Positions 51,881 to 60,963 of a stretch of DNA of 64,000 nt are shown here, one piece after another. The first letter of the stretch is position 1, and every line of letters starts with the position of its first letter. Source of the stretch: Anaerolinea sp. GTDB lineage: Bacteria; Chloroflexota; Dehalococcoidia; Tepidiformales; Tepidiformaceae. The translations under genes were made by a program, and so were the position numbers. The stretch is taken from positions 1-64,000 of the forward strand of contig PNKC01000005.1 in the NCBI GenBank assembly GCA_013822275.1, given 5' to 3'. The notes beneath the pieces are model-generated. The model was not told the DNA's origin. It saw only the letters and a list, made by a program, of their open reading frames with translations, and made no database searches.

Positions 51881-52084
51881 TTACGCCCAGACGGCGAAGA
51901 TGACGAAGTCTGCGGGGTCGTTGTGGTCGCCGGTATCGAGGAGGACCTTGCGGCCGGCAGCCATGGAGGCGACGGCGTCCAGGCTGACTTTGGTGGTGGT
52001 GATGGTCTGGGGGGCGGAGCCTTCCAGGCGGATGGTGGCCGTCGGCGAGGACCAGGCGGCGATGACGCCGCGGAGGACGCTCAT
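51881..52084 (-). CDS. 67-residue phage-like protein after tail gene
   Basis: The small beta-rich protein (MSVLRGVIAAWSSPTATIRL, then LLDTGDHNDPADFVIFAVW) follows the tail-like gene on the same strand, separated by a heptad array. Similar small ORFs follow tail-hub genes in siphophages. The product is likely a minor structural protein; the function is not known. Confidence 0.55.
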   Translation of the reverse strand: MSVLRGVIAAWSSPTATIRLEGSAPQTITTTKVSLDAVASMAAGRKVLLDTGDHNDPADFVIFAVWA

Positions 52085-52100
52085 GGCGCCCTCCGCGGGC

Positions 52101-52135
52101 GAGTGCTGAGTGCTGAGTTCTGAGTGCTGAGTGTG
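52101..52135. repeat. Heptad array, GAGTGCT-type
   Basis: Five units: GAGTGCT, GAGTGCT, GAGTTCT, GAGTGCT, GAGTGTG. It lies between the two phage-like genes. Confidence 0.85.
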
Positions 52136-52142
52136 GCGGGCA

Positions 52143-54170
52143 TCAGAGGCCTCCGAGGGTGTAGGTGGACTCGTAGGTGGAGGGCGACCTGGCGCCCCCC
52201 CGGCGGTCCTTCCCGCCGAAGGATCTTCGATATTCCCAGGCGAGGGCGATGATGCGCGCTTTGCGCGCGGTGACGCCGAGGAGGGGGGCGGTGATGCTGA
52301 GGACGTCGAAGAGTTCCTGGCCGGCGTGAAGCGGGCAGCGGAGCTCGCCCTGGTCGTCCAGGACGGCCTCGCGCCTGGCCGCGTTAGCGGCGTAGGCGTT
52401 GGCTTTGGCGTCGGTGGTGGCGTCCTGGCTGCGGACGACGCGCAAGCGGGGGCCATGCTGGTAGAGCTCGGCGAGGGCGACGCTGTCGGCGTAGCGGTCC
52501 GGGCCCTGGAGGCGGAGCCAGTTGGCGATCGCCGGCGAATCGGAGAGGCGAAGGCTGACGATGGGGTGTTCGCCGGCGGCGCCGTAGCTGGCGTCCGTGG
52601 CGTCGCCGGCGGCCAGGGGGCGGACGGTGAGGCCGACGCCGGGGCGGAGGAAGTCCGAGGCGACGGAGAGGAGGCGCTCGGCGACGGATGCGCCGGTCTC
52701 GCCGGCGGCGATGGCGAAGGCGGGCTGGAAGGTTGTCCAATCGCTGGAGCCCGAGCCGGTGACGGGGACGCCGGCGCGGGCACAGAGGCGGGCGAAGATG
52801 GCGCCGCGGGTCATGGCGGCGGCGGCGGTCTGCCAGGCCTGGGGGGCGCGCCAGTGGGCGAGGGCTTCCCAGGGGCCTGTTGCATCCAGGGTGACGGTGG
52901 ATCTGCCGTCTCTGAGGCCGTAGGAGAGGCGAGAGACGGTGAGATCGTGGAGGACGCCGAACTGTGGCGCGCCAGCGGCGCCGCTGGCGTAGCCGGGCGA
53001 GACGGCGACCGAGCCCCCGGCGAGGAGGGCCGGGAAATTGGCGTTTGGGGCGCCGTTCAAGAGGCCGTCGTGGTTGGCGAGCTCGATGGTGCAGCTGGTG
53101 CCGCGGTGGTCCTGGCGGAAGCGGCAGCTGAGGACGCGGCTGGTGAGTGACTGCGAGGCGGGGCGCGGGGCTGACCAGACGCCGGAGGGCGTGGTCGCCC
53201 AGGCGGCGCCGCTGGCGGCCGCGAGGGCGAGGCCGAAGGCGCTGGCGGCTTCGTGGGGGGCGGGTTCCGCCCAATCGGCGCTGATGCCGGAGCCGTGGGG
53301 CGGGTGGGTGAGATAGGCGCGGTTGGCGGCGACTGGGCCGGCTTCTTTGTGGGCGAAGGCGGCGCGGATATCGATGCCGAGCATGATGAGGGCGGGGCCG
53401 GCGTAAGAGATGCTTGATAGGGAGTCGCTTTCGGCGACGGAGACGAGGGAGCCCCAGGCGTTAGGGGGGAAGTTGCCATCGCCCATGATGCAGCCCCAGA
53501 CGCGTTTATGGGTGGTGGTGACGGCGGTGCCGGTGATGAGGAGCTGGAAGTCGCCGCCGTCGTGGGTGGCGGCGACGCCGGTGAGGGAGGCGACGTTGCC
53601 GCCCTGGGTCCAGGCGGTGCCGGCGCCGGCCCAGACGCCCGATGTACGTCTTAAGCGTTTGAGGGTTGTGGTGGTTCCGAGGGTAAAGAAGAGGCAGGCG
53701 TCGCCGGCGGGGTTGTAGGCGGCGGCGAGGGAGCCGATGGCGGAGGCCTCGGTGACGATGGTGGTGGCGGCGGCCCAGGAGGCGCCGTTGTCGGTGGATA
53801 TCCGGACCTTGAGGGTGAGGCCGGCGTTGTCGACGTAGGCGAGGAGGAGCTCGCCTGTCTTGCTGGCGAGGGCGACGCCGGTGCCGGCGCTGACGGCTGC
53901 GAGGTTAGTCCAGGAGGAGTAGGTGGAGCCGGAGCCGGGGGAGGTGACGCGGGAGAGGAAGAGGGTACCGGCGTCGTTGCGGGCGCGGACGAGGGAGCCG
54001 TCGTTGGCGATCGCCAGGGCGTGGGGGGAGTCGTTTTCGGCGCCGGAGTAGTACCTGGTCCAGCGGAGGATTTCGGAGCCGAAGCGGGCAGCGGAGGCAG
54101 TGACGGCGAGGACGGGGACGCGGTTGGTCTGCTTCTGGTGGGCCTCCAAAGATGACGCGATGGGGATCAT
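52143..54170 (-). CDS. Phage tail-like protein with propeller domain
   Basis: The 675-residue protein has an N-terminal half with BNR/sialidase-like repeats (STDNGASWAAATTI) forming a propeller. The C-terminal half (SCTIELANHDGLLNG, then FARLCARAGVPVT and DVLSITAPLLGVTARKARII) resembles minor tail or tail-hub proteins of siphophages. ATG 54170 is chosen over 54236. Such proteins build tail tips that bind cell surfaces. No tape-measure or tail-tube gene is next to it. Confidence 0.6.
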   Translation of the reverse strand: MIPIASSLEAHQKQTNRVPVLAVTASAARFGSEILRWTRYYSGAENDSPHALAIANDGSLVRARNDAGTLFLSRVTSPGSGSTYSSWTNLAAVSAGTGVALASKTGELLLAYVDNAGLTLKVRISTDNGASWAAATTIVTEASAIGSLAAAYNPAGDACLFFTLGTTTTLKRLRRTSGVWAGAGTAWTQGGNVASLTGVAATHDGGDFQLLITGTAVTTTHKRVWGCIMGDGNFPPNAWGSLVSVAESDSLSSISYAGPALIMLGIDIRAAFAHKEAGPVAANRAYLTHPPHGSGISADWAEPAPHEAASAFGLALAAASGAAWATTPSGVWSAPRPASQSLTSRVLSCRFRQDHRGTSCTIELANHDGLLNGAPNANFPALLAGGSVAVSPGYASGAAGAPQFGVLHDLTVSRLSYGLRDGRSTVTLDATGPWEALAHWRAPQAWQTAAAAMTRGAIFARLCARAGVPVTGSGSSDWTTFQPAFAIAAGETGASVAERLLSVASDFLRPGVGLTVRPLAAGDATDASYGAAGEHPIVSLRLSDSPAIANWLRLQGPDRYADSVALAELYQHGPRLRVVRSQDATTDAKANAYAANAARREAVLDDQGELRCPLHAGQELFDVLSITAPLLGVTARKARIIALAWEYRRSFGGKDRRGGARSPSTYESTYTLGGL

Positions 54171-54230
54171 GCGGCGCAGCGTCGGGGTGGCGGGCCGCAG
54201 CTCCAACACCCGGTTGGCACAGCGTTCTTG

Positions 54231-54420
54231 AACCACCGAGGCCCCGAGAGTCTTGGAGGGGCGATGATCCCGGCCAACGACGTTCGCGCGTGCCGGCCGT
54301 CGTGCGGTGATCGAGTTCCGTTGAGGTCACCGAGGGACCTTCCCGAGAACTTCGTGCCCCTTCGTGCCTTCGCGGCTTGGTGTCCTCAACCACAAGACCA
54401 ACCTTGTTGTCTCGGTGGTC
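54231..54420. repeat. 190-bp inverted-repeat element
   Basis: AACCACCGAGGCCCCGAGAG on the left opposes TGTCTCGGTGGT on the right, and the inner tract CTTCGTGCCTTCGCGGCTTG is the GGACACGAAGG module in reverse. The region 54171-54501 has no gene. Confidence 0.75.
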
Positions 54421-54501
54421 CGGCTGCCAGTTTGAAATGCCGCGCCATTCCTGCGATCGTTCCCCCGCCCGGCGGCCCAATGAGCCGGGCGAGGTAGGCA
54501 A

Positions 54502-56751
54502 ATGACGGCAACCAGAGAAAGCTCGACCACCACCCTCCCGGCGCTTGATGGCGCCTTCACCATCCGGCGCGACGCCTGGGGCATTGCCCATGTGGAGGCG
54601 TCAACGTTCAAAGACGCGATCTTCGCGCAGGGCTTCGCCGCCGCGCAGGATCGGCTCTGGCAGATGGAGTACGACCGCCTGCGGGCCGTGGGCCGTTGGT
54701 CTGAGGCCGCCGGTAAGGCCGGGATTGCGGCCGATGTCGTGGCCCGCCGGCTCAACCTCGGCGCCGCCGCCCGCGCGGACGTTGAGGTGATGGGCGCCGA
54801 GACGCGGATGTTGTTCGAGGCCTATGCGGCGGGCGTGAACGCCTTCCTCGCATCAGGCGAAGCGCTGCCGCCCGAATACGTGCTCACGGGCATCAATCCC
54901 GAGCCGTGGGAGCCGTGGCACTCGGTGGCGCTTTTCAAAATCCGGCACATCCTCATGGGGCTCTGGCAAACCAAGATGGCGCTCGGCGGCCTGCGGGCGC
55001 GCATCGGCGCCGAACGCTGGGCGGAACTACGGTTCCTTCCGCCTCTCGGCAGCGCTGTCATCCTCCCTCCCGGCGGGCAGGCTAGAGAACTCTTCGACCA
55101 CGCGAACAGCGAAATCGGGGCGGCGGCCCAGCACCTCGGGTTCCTCGCGGAGGTCGACGCCGGTTCAAACTCGTGGGCCGTCCACGGCTCCCGCACAACC
55201 ACCGGCAAGCCCGTCATCTGCAATGACTCCCACCGCGCCCTCGATGTCCCCAACGCCTACTGGCAGGTACATCTCCGCTGCCCCGAATCCGACGTCTCCG
55301 GCGCGACCTTCGCCGGTTTCCCCGGCTTTCCGCACTTCGGTTTCAACGGCCACGTCGCCTGGAACATCACGCATACCCAGGCGGACTACCAGGACCTCTA
55401 CGTGGAGCGGTTCGAAGGGCCCAACGGCGAACGCTACCTCAGCATCGACGGCTGGAAGGACGCCGAGCGCAGCACGGAGACTATCACCGTCCGCGGGGGC
55501 GAGGACGTCACCGTCGATTGCTGGCGGACGGCGCATGGACCGGTGGTCCACGGCGACCCCGCCCGGGGGTTCGGCATCAGCCTGCGGTACACCGCGAACG
55601 ACGGCGCGAAGCCGGCCTTCGAATGTCTCGCGCCGATGCTCCGCGCCAGGACGGTCGAGGAGTTGTTCGAGGCCCAGCGGGATTGGGTCGACCCGGTGAA
55701 CAACCTTGTCGCGGGGGACAGCTTGGGCAACATCGGCTTCATGGTGCGTGGCGAACTTCCCATCCGGCCAACCACGGCGGCGCGGCTCATCCCCGTGCCG
55801 GGCTGGACGGGCGAATACGAGTGGCAGGGGAGCGTCCCCTTCGAAGAGCTCCCCCGTTCCGTCAACCCGCCGGAGGGCTTTATCGCCACCGCGAACCAGC
55901 GCGTGATCGACGGCGACGAGCCGTACATCAGCGAGATGTTCGCCCCGCCGGGGCGGGCGGACCGGCTGGCGGAGTTGCTGAAGGACACCGGCACGCTCTC
56001 GCCGGAGACGATCGCCTCCTGGCAGGGCGATACCACCTCCGTCCCGGCGCGAGCGTGGGCAAAGTTCCTGGCGGGCAACGAAACCTTCGCAGGCGACGCC
56101 GAGCAGGCGCGAATGATGCTCACGGCCTGGGACGGCAACCTGCGCGGCGACCGGCCGGAAGGGCTGGTGTATGCGCTCTTCCGCCGCTTCATCTTGCGCG
56201 AGATCTTCGTCGCGATCGTGGGCGAGGACACCTGGGCCTGGCTGACTTCGGAGGCGAACCCGGGACTCGGTCGCGTGGTAACGGGCCTCGCGAGCGCGGT
56301 TGGGGCGGGCCTCGCGTCGGGCTCACCGCCACCCGGGGAGAAGCCCTGGCCGCTGGTGCTGGAACCAGCGCTGCGCGCCGCCTGGGAATCCGCGGTGGCG
56401 GCGTCCTCCGGCGCGGACCCCGGCCAATGGCGCTGGGACGCCCGGCACGCCACCGGCAGTCCACATCCTCTCGCGGCCGCGTTTCCGCGCGAAGCGGAGT
56501 GGCTCAACCCGCCCTCCACGGCGGTCGGCGGCGACGGCGACACCCTCCAGGCGGCGGGCTACGGCCTCAGCGGCCGCAACGACTTCGTCATCACGCTGCT
56601 CTCGGTCTACCGCCAGGTCGTGGACTTCGCGGCTCCGGAAACCGCCTCATACGTTGTGCCCGGGGGCGCCAGCGGCAACCCGGAGAGCCCGCACTACGCG
56701 GATCAACTGTCGCTGTGGCAGCGCCACGAACGGGTGCCGATGGGGCGGTAG
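54502..56751 (+). CDS. Penicillin acylase-family Ntn hydrolase
   Basis: The 749-residue protein is a penicillin G acylase-type precursor. The A-chain region (DAWGIAHVEASTFKDAIFAQ) is followed by the autocleavage site at GSNSWAV, with Ser near residue 215 as the N-terminal nucleophile, and B-chain motifs such as FGFNGHVAWNITHTQAD. It cleaves amides such as acyl-homoserine lactones or beta-lactam side chains; the natural substrate is unknown. Relatives are usually exported, but no signal peptide is visible at ATG 54502, so it may be cytoplasmic. Confidence 0.92.
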   Translation: MTATRESSTTTLPALDGAFTIRRDAWGIAHVEASTFKDAIFAQGFAAAQDRLWQMEYDRLRAVGRWSEAAGKAGIAADVVARRLNLGAAARADVEVMGAETRMLFEAYAAGVNAFLASGEALPPEYVLTGINPEPWEPWHSVALFKIRHILMGLWQTKMALGGLRARIGAERWAELRFLPPLGSAVILPPGGQARELFDHANSEIGAAAQHLGFLAEVDAGSNSWAVHGSRTTTGKPVICNDSHRALDVPNAYWQVHLRCPESDVSGATFAGFPGFPHFGFNGHVAWNITHTQADYQDLYVERFEGPNGERYLSIDGWKDAERSTETITVRGGEDVTVDCWRTAHGPVVHGDPARGFGISLRYTANDGAKPAFECLAPMLRARTVEELFEAQRDWVDPVNNLVAGDSLGNIGFMVRGELPIRPTTAARLIPVPGWTGEYEWQGSVPFEELPRSVNPPEGFIATANQRVIDGDEPYISEMFAPPGRADRLAELLKDTGTLSPETIASWQGDTTSVPARAWAKFLAGNETFAGDAEQARMMLTAWDGNLRGDRPEGLVYALFRRFILREIFVAIVGEDTWAWLTSEANPGLGRVVTGLASAVGAGLASGSPPPGEKPWPLVLEPALRAAWESAVAASSGADPGQWRWDARHATGSPHPLAAAFPREAEWLNPPSTAVGGDGDTLQAAGYGLSGRNDFVITLLSVYRQVVDFAAPETASYVVPGGASGNPESPHYADQLSLWQRHERVPMGR

Positions 56752-56774
56752 GGGGCTGCGCCGCTACGGTGCAA

Positions 56775-58076
56775 CTACGCTGGCACGCCTGCTTCTTCCC
56801 TCACTCGCGCCCACTCGGCTTCCGGGTCGTCCAGGCCGAGGCGGGCGGCCGCTGTGCGCCGGGATTGGATGCGGGCCTCCACCAGCGCGCGTTCGTCGGC
56901 CACTTCGCGGGAGCGGTCGATGGGGAGGATCGGGCCCCAGTACATCGCCGGCCGCAGTCCCTCGACATCCAGCCCCGCGAACTGGTGGAGCAGCCGCAGG
57001 ATGAACGCCGCCCGCCGCTCATAGACGGCGGTCCGGATGCGCTGCTTGCGCATCACCTTGCGCGCGATCGGGTCCAGCTCGGTGTTCAGGGCGATGCCGC
57101 TCAGGCCCTGCGGGTTGTGCCCGAAGGCCGTCCGCGGCGATTCGCCGAGGTCGTGAAGCGTCCGGTAGATCAGGTCGATGTAATCGCGGTGGAGCGCAAC
57201 GCCACCGCCCTTGAGCAGGTCCAGCAGGTACGCCTTCGCGTTCTCCGGCACTTCCCAGACGGCGCCCGGTTGGACCTCGATGTCCGAAGAGCCTGTGACG
57301 CCTTCGATCACGGCGATCGGGTTGCCGGAAAGTTCGAGGATCTGGCTCAGCTGGCTGTATGCCCGGTTCAGCTCGCGGTTCGATTCCACCAGCGCCGGCA
57401 CGTCGCTCGTCCCCCACGCCTGCTTCGGTTCGCGCACGTTCGGGAAGACGACTAAGGGGATGAAGCCGTAGGGGTTGGGCTGGCGCTCGCTCAGCTCTTC
57501 GCCATGCCAGAGTTCGAACGCCTCGTTCGTCCAGTATTCCGTGACCAGCATGCTGGACGCCGGCGATCCAACCTCTGCCGCCACGCGGTACTGGGAAGCG
57601 ATAGCCGTGACCTGTGACGGGTCGTCCGGCTGGCGCCAGGCGAAAATGCCCTGCACGTCGGGTGCGCTCACGCGCACCCGCCCCGCGGACGCGTCCCACG
57701 TCACCTTGTAGGCGGCGTCACCGAGGACGGCGCAATCCAGTTCGGTTTCGAAGTCGAGTTGCGCCAACGCGTTGTCCGATTCCACTTCGCGCAGGACGCG
57801 CTCCGCGGCCCTGGCGCGGTCTCGTCCGACGGCCGTTTCGCCGTCGCTTGCCTCGACCTGGATGGAGCCGCCGTTGAGGAGGTAGCTGGTGACCTTGTCC
57901 GCGAACGCCTTGGCGTAGTTGAAGGTGAGCCTGCGCTCCCCCCGCCGGGCCCGGCCGGGCCACTGCCGTCCTTCATAGAAGGCGAGGTTTTCGCGGTAAC
58001 GGCGGAGGCGGTCTTCGTCCATCCGGCGAAGGATGACGGGAAGGGTGGGTTCGGCTGTGGCGCGGCGCGCTGGCAT
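56775..58076 (-). CDS. Phage portal-like protein
   Basis: The 433-residue protein follows the SPP1-gp6-like portal order: RLRRYRENLAFYEGRQWPG, RLTFNYAKAFADKVTSYLL, AWGTSDVPALVESNRELNRA and LALNTELDPIARKV-type sequence near the end. A portal forms the dodecameric DNA channel of the capsid. ATG 58076 is used. No terminase lies upstream (Uma2 is there instead) and no scaffold or capsid gene downstream, so it is isolated. The frame is intact, arguing against simple decay. Confidence 0.75.
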   Translation of the reverse strand: MPARRATAEPTLPVILRRMDEDRLRRYRENLAFYEGRQWPGRARRGERRLTFNYAKAFADKVTSYLLNGGSIQVEASDGETAVGRDRARAAERVLREVESDNALAQLDFETELDCAVLGDAAYKVTWDASAGRVRVSAPDVQGIFAWRQPDDPSQVTAIASQYRVAAEVGSPASSMLVTEYWTNEAFELWHGEELSERQPNPYGFIPLVVFPNVREPKQAWGTSDVPALVESNRELNRAYSQLSQILELSGNPIAVIEGVTGSSDIEVQPGAVWEVPENAKAYLLDLLKGGGVALHRDYIDLIYRTLHDLGESPRTAFGHNPQGLSGIALNTELDPIARKVMRKQRIRTAVYERRAAFILRLLHQFAGLDVEGLRPAMYWGPILPIDRSREVADERALVEARIQSRRTAAARLGLDDPEAEWARVREEAGVPA

Positions 58077-58266
58077 GGGCGTTCTCCAGGCAGAGGAATG
58101 CCTTGCACGGTGAAGCCGGCCCGTGATTATCTCCAAGGCCTTGATGGCGCTTGCGGGGGCCCCTTGGTCGCCGTGCATGAGGAACGAGGAAGGAGGCATG
58201 AGAGGGCGACACCCGCCCGCTCCGAACCCGTAACGTGCCCCGCGCGGCTGTGGCGCGAGGAGACCG

Positions 58267-58300
58267 CCTCGTGCCTCGTGCCTCGTGCCGCGTGCCGCGT
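58267..58300. repeat. Heptad array, CCTCGTG-type, 5' of Uma2
   Basis: Units CCTCGTG three times, CCGCGTG, then CCGCGT, ending one base before the upstream ATG of the Uma2 ORF. Confidence 0.9.
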
Positions 58301-58312
58301 ATGATGTTGCCC

Positions 58313-58840
58313 ATGACGACGCGGACACGGCTGACGCTGGATGACTTCCTCGCTCTGCCTGAGGACAAGCCGTACCTGGAGCTGATCGACGGGGAGGTCT
58401 GCCAGAAACCTGTGGGCAAGAAGAAGCACAGCCGCGCCGCCCGGCGGATCGCGCGGCTGCTCGAAGACCACCCCGCCACGCGCGCCGGCGAGGTGCTGCC
58501 TGAGTTGGGGATGCACTGGTGGGGCACGGCCCGCTCCGACCATCGCGTCCCGGACGTGTCGTACTATGCGGGCGGCCGGCGCGTCACGGAACCGTATCCG
58601 GATGAACCGCCGGACCTCGTCATCGAAGTCCGCTCGGAAGGCCAGTCAACGGAGAGCATCGAAGCGCGGCTCACATTTCTGCGCGACCAGGGCGTCCCCC
58701 GCACCCTGCACATCGACCCGGAAAGCGAAAGCGTCTCGGTCTGGGAGCGCGGACGAAGCTGGACGGTCCAGCGCGACGAGGAAGTGCGGCTCGAATCGCT
58801 CGGCGGCTTTTCGTTCGCCGTCTCCGACCTCTTCGACTGA
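58313..58840 (+). CDS. Uma2-family (DUF820) restriction-like nuclease
   Basis: The 175-residue PD-(D/E)XK-fold protein has LTLDDFLALPEDKPYLELID, then HRVPDVSYY and DEPPDLVIEVRSEGQSTES, the catalytic D-ExK-like site. Uma2 proteins are abundant in some genomes, and their role is unclear. ATG 58313 has TATGAT seven bases upstream; ATG 58301 is possible. CCTCGTG heptad arrays flank the gene on both sides. Confidence 0.87.
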   Translation: MTTRTRLTLDDFLALPEDKPYLELIDGEVCQKPVGKKKHSRAARRIARLLEDHPATRAGEVLPELGMHWWGTARSDHRVPDVSYYAGGRRVTEPYPDEPPDLVIEVRSEGQSTESIEARLTFLRDQGVPRTLHIDPESESVSVWERGRSWTVQRDEEVRLESLGGFSFAVSDLFD

Positions 58841-58848
58841 CCAGCCGG

Positions 58849-58883
58849 CCTCGTGCCTCATGCCTCATGCCTCGCGCCTCGAA
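58849..58883. repeat. Heptad array, CCTCATG-type, 3' of Uma2
   Basis: Units CCTCGTG, CCTCATG, CCTCATG, CCTCGCG, CCTCGAA begin nine bases after the Uma2 stop and share the seed of the 5' array. Confidence 0.88.
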
Positions 58884-58903
58884 TTTGGTAGACTCAACGA
58901 TCC

Positions 58904-59236
58904 ATGGCCACGCTCCCCACGCCCGGCACGCACGTCATCGAGGACACGGATACGCGCCTCGAGCCGCCGTACCACCTCATCCTCCTGGACGACGACCACC
59001 ACACCTACCAGTACGTGATTGCGATGATGGCCGCGATCTTTGGCTACTCGCGGGACAAGGGATTCGCCATCGCCTGCATGGTCGACAGTCAGGGCCAGGC
59101 GATCGTCATGACGGCCTCCATGGACGAAGTCACCCTGAAGCAGCAGCAGATCCACAGCTACGGCGCGGACCCGCTCATGAAGACGTCGAAGGGCAGCATG
59201 TCGGCGATCATCGAGCCGGCGACGAGCCCGGGGTAG
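58904..59236 (+). CDS. clpS: ClpS adaptor protein
   Basis: The 110-residue protein has the ClpS core: YHLILLDDDHHTYQYVIAMM, GFAIACMVDSQGQAIVMT and QIHSYGADP. ClpS delivers N-degron substrates to ClpAP/ClpCP. The canonical NDD-x-TP-MEFV pocket reads DDDHHTYQYVI, so substrate preference may differ. TAGACT lies nine bases before ATG 58904. No clpA/clpC gene is adjacent. Confidence 0.9.
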   Translation: MATLPTPGTHVIEDTDTRLEPPYHLILLDDDHHTYQYVIAMMAAIFGYSRDKGFAIACMVDSQGQAIVMTASMDEVTLKQQQIHSYGADPLMKTSKGSMSAIIEPATSPG

Positions 59237-59253
59237 TGGGGGCGGGCGCGCGC

Positions 59254-59502
59254 CTACGCGCTCAAACGCATCGCTTCAGGCTCGGGAATTGGGTCTCCGG
59301 CGACCAGGGCGCATTCGATCCAGCCCTCCATGGCGTCCCGCAGCATGACGAGAGCTTCTTCAACCGTTTCGCCAGCGGTGACGCATCCGGGAAGTTCAGG
59401 CGCCTCGGCAAGGTAGCCGTCGATGTCGTCGCCACTGATCACCTTTCGGTATGGTCGCGAGACGATTTCGTGGATCAAGTCTTCGCGTTCGTCGTCAGTC
59501 AT
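59254..59502 (-). CDS. hicB: HicB-type antitoxin
   Basis: The 82-residue protein has the partial RNase-H fold of HicB: GYLAEAPELPGCVTAGETVE, followed by EALVMLRDAMEGWIECAL. It follows the HicA gene with an eight-base overlap. ATG 59502 is used. A C-terminal DNA-binding helix is short or absent. Confidence 0.88.
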   Translation of the reverse strand: MTDDEREDLIHEIVSRPYRKVISGDDIDGYLAEAPELPGCVTAGETVEEALVMLRDAMEGWIECALVAGDPIPEPEAMRLSA

Positions 59503-59776
59503 CGCCTTCCTCACGCGTCCGTTGGAGCACGTCGCGGACGTACGCAAACAGTATAGGCCCCCGGCGAAACGGCACCGTGATGCGTTCTGTTCCTTTTCGG
59601 TAGTGTTTGTGGCTTCCCCGAGTACGCTCGAGTGTCCAGCCGGAGAGGAACAACAGCCACTCGACCTCATCGAAGCGGACGTTCCTCGGGCGAGTCGCGA
59701 GCCGTCTCCAGAGTTCGCGCCGTTCCACGTCGAGATAGTAACGTCGCCACTCATCTCCGGACGAGGTCGACGTCAT
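59495..59776 (-). CDS. hicA: HicA-type toxin with N-terminal extension
   Basis: The double-stranded-RNA-binding-like HicA core ends the protein: LLFLSGWTLERTRGSHKHYR with the catalytic His, then ITVPFRRGPILFAYVRDVL. HicA cleaves mRNA. The first 30 residues (MTSTSSGDEWRRYYLDVERR) are more than the usual 60-80-residue HicA, and a shorter start may be used. Confidence 0.86.
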   Translation of the reverse strand: MTSTSSGDEWRRYYLDVERRELWRRLATRPRNVRFDEVEWLLFLSGWTLERTRGSHKHYRKGTERITVPFRRGPILFAYVRDVLQRTREEGDD

Positions 59777-59938
59777 CCTCCGGCCAGCGCCCTCGGACGG
59801 GCCTCTGGTCGTGGAAGTTCACCGCCCTCGCGGATCCAGCGCGCCAGTCGCGGCGTCATCGCGCTTGTGAACCGGAAGGCCCTTCACGAAGGCCCGTTCG
59901 GACGGCGTCCGTTGCCCCGCGGGCGGCAGAGTGGAGTG

Positions 59939-60835
59939 ATGGACACGTCGCTGTTCGTCCCGTTCGAACAACCCGCAACGCGCGCCGCCGAAAACCCCCC
60001 GGCGACGACCCTCCCGGCCGGAGTATCCGCACCGCTGGGCCGTGGCCTCCGCCTGTGGCAGTTGCTTTCGCTCACCGCCCTCCTCGCCTTTGCGGCCGGC
60101 GGCGCTGCTGGTGGCGTCACCGGATCGTGGGTTGACGACGGGCCGCAGGCCACGTCCTCCACGCCGTCCAATGGCGAGAGCATGACGGCGGCGACAGCCG
60201 GCGTCGATCTGCCGGCCCTCATCGCCGGCATAAACCGCTCGGTGGTGGCGATCGACGTGACATCGCGCGCGCAGATCGGGACGCGAGGCCAGACGGTAAC
60301 CAGCGAGAGTTACGGGACCGGGTTCGTGCTCTCCGCGGACGGCCTCATCGCCACGGCTGCGCACGTCGTGGAGGACGCGGTGATCATCAAGGTGACTATG
60401 CCGGACGGATCCTGGGCGAACGGGACGCTGGTGGGACAGGATACCGGCGCAGACCTCGCCGTGATCCGGGTTGCGCGCGAGGGATTGAGGCCGGTGGCGT
60501 TCGACAGTTCCGCCGGGCTTCGTCCCGGCGAAATGATCGTCGTCGTGGGTAACGCCCTCGCCCTCCAGGGAGGGCTGTCCGCAACCCTCGGCATCGTCTC
60601 CGCGACCGGCCGGACGATAACGACCAGCGATCGGACGACCTATACGGGCTTAATCCAGGTGGACGCCGCGATCAATTCTGGCGATTCGGGCGGGCCGCTT
60701 GTGAATGCAGCGGGGCTGGTCGTGGGGGTCAACACGGCCGCTGTCAAAGCAGATGCCGGCAACAGCGTGGGGTTCGCGATCCCGATCGACGTCGCAGCGC
60801 CGATCCTCCTCGAACTCGCCGGCATTAAGCGTTGA
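59939..60835 (+). CDS. Membrane-anchored trypsin-like serine protease (S1C)
   Basis: The 298-residue protein has one membrane helix near residues 40-62, then a protease with the catalytic triad in TAAHVV (His), TGADLAVI (Asp) and NSGDSGGPL (Ser). It resembles HtrA/DegP-type proteases but ends at residue 298 without a PDZ domain. It should face outward and act in envelope protein quality control. ATG 59939 has GTGGAG just upstream. Confidence 0.9.
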   Translation: MDTSLFVPFEQPATRAAENPPATTLPAGVSAPLGRGLRLWQLLSLTALLAFAAGGAAGGVTGSWVDDGPQATSSTPSNGESMTAATAGVDLPALIAGINRSVVAIDVTSRAQIGTRGQTVTSESYGTGFVLSADGLIATAAHVVEDAVIIKVTMPDGSWANGTLVGQDTGADLAVIRVAREGLRPVAFDSSAGLRPGEMIVVVGNALALQGGLSATLGIVSATGRTITTSDRTTYTGLIQVDAAINSGDSGGPLVNAAGLVVGVNTAAVKADAGNSVGFAIPIDVAAPILLELAGIKR

Positions 60836-60903
60836 GTCGCTCGCCGGCGCCGCCCGGGCGGAGGAAGGCTGCAAGCCGGCGCGCCGCGGTCCACCGCCGC
60901 AAG

Positions 60904-60941
60904 ACGGGCAGACCACAACTGGGGCGGCCTGCCCGCCGTTT
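60904..60941. terminator. Bidirectional hairpin between convergent genes
   Basis: ACGGGCAG and CTGCCCGCCGT form a stem with a loop of about 19 bases, followed by TTTCCCCC. Confidence 0.45.
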
Positions 60942-60963
60942 CCCCCACGGCCCGCCCTGGCTG

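Noticed and set aside
52131-53150. 339-residue Gly/Ala-rich plus-strand ORF
   Set aside because: It is antisense to the tail-like gene, with a composition forced by GC-rich codons.
55518-57455. 645-residue plus-strand ORF
   Set aside because: It crosses the end of the penicillin acylase gene and the antisense of the portal gene.
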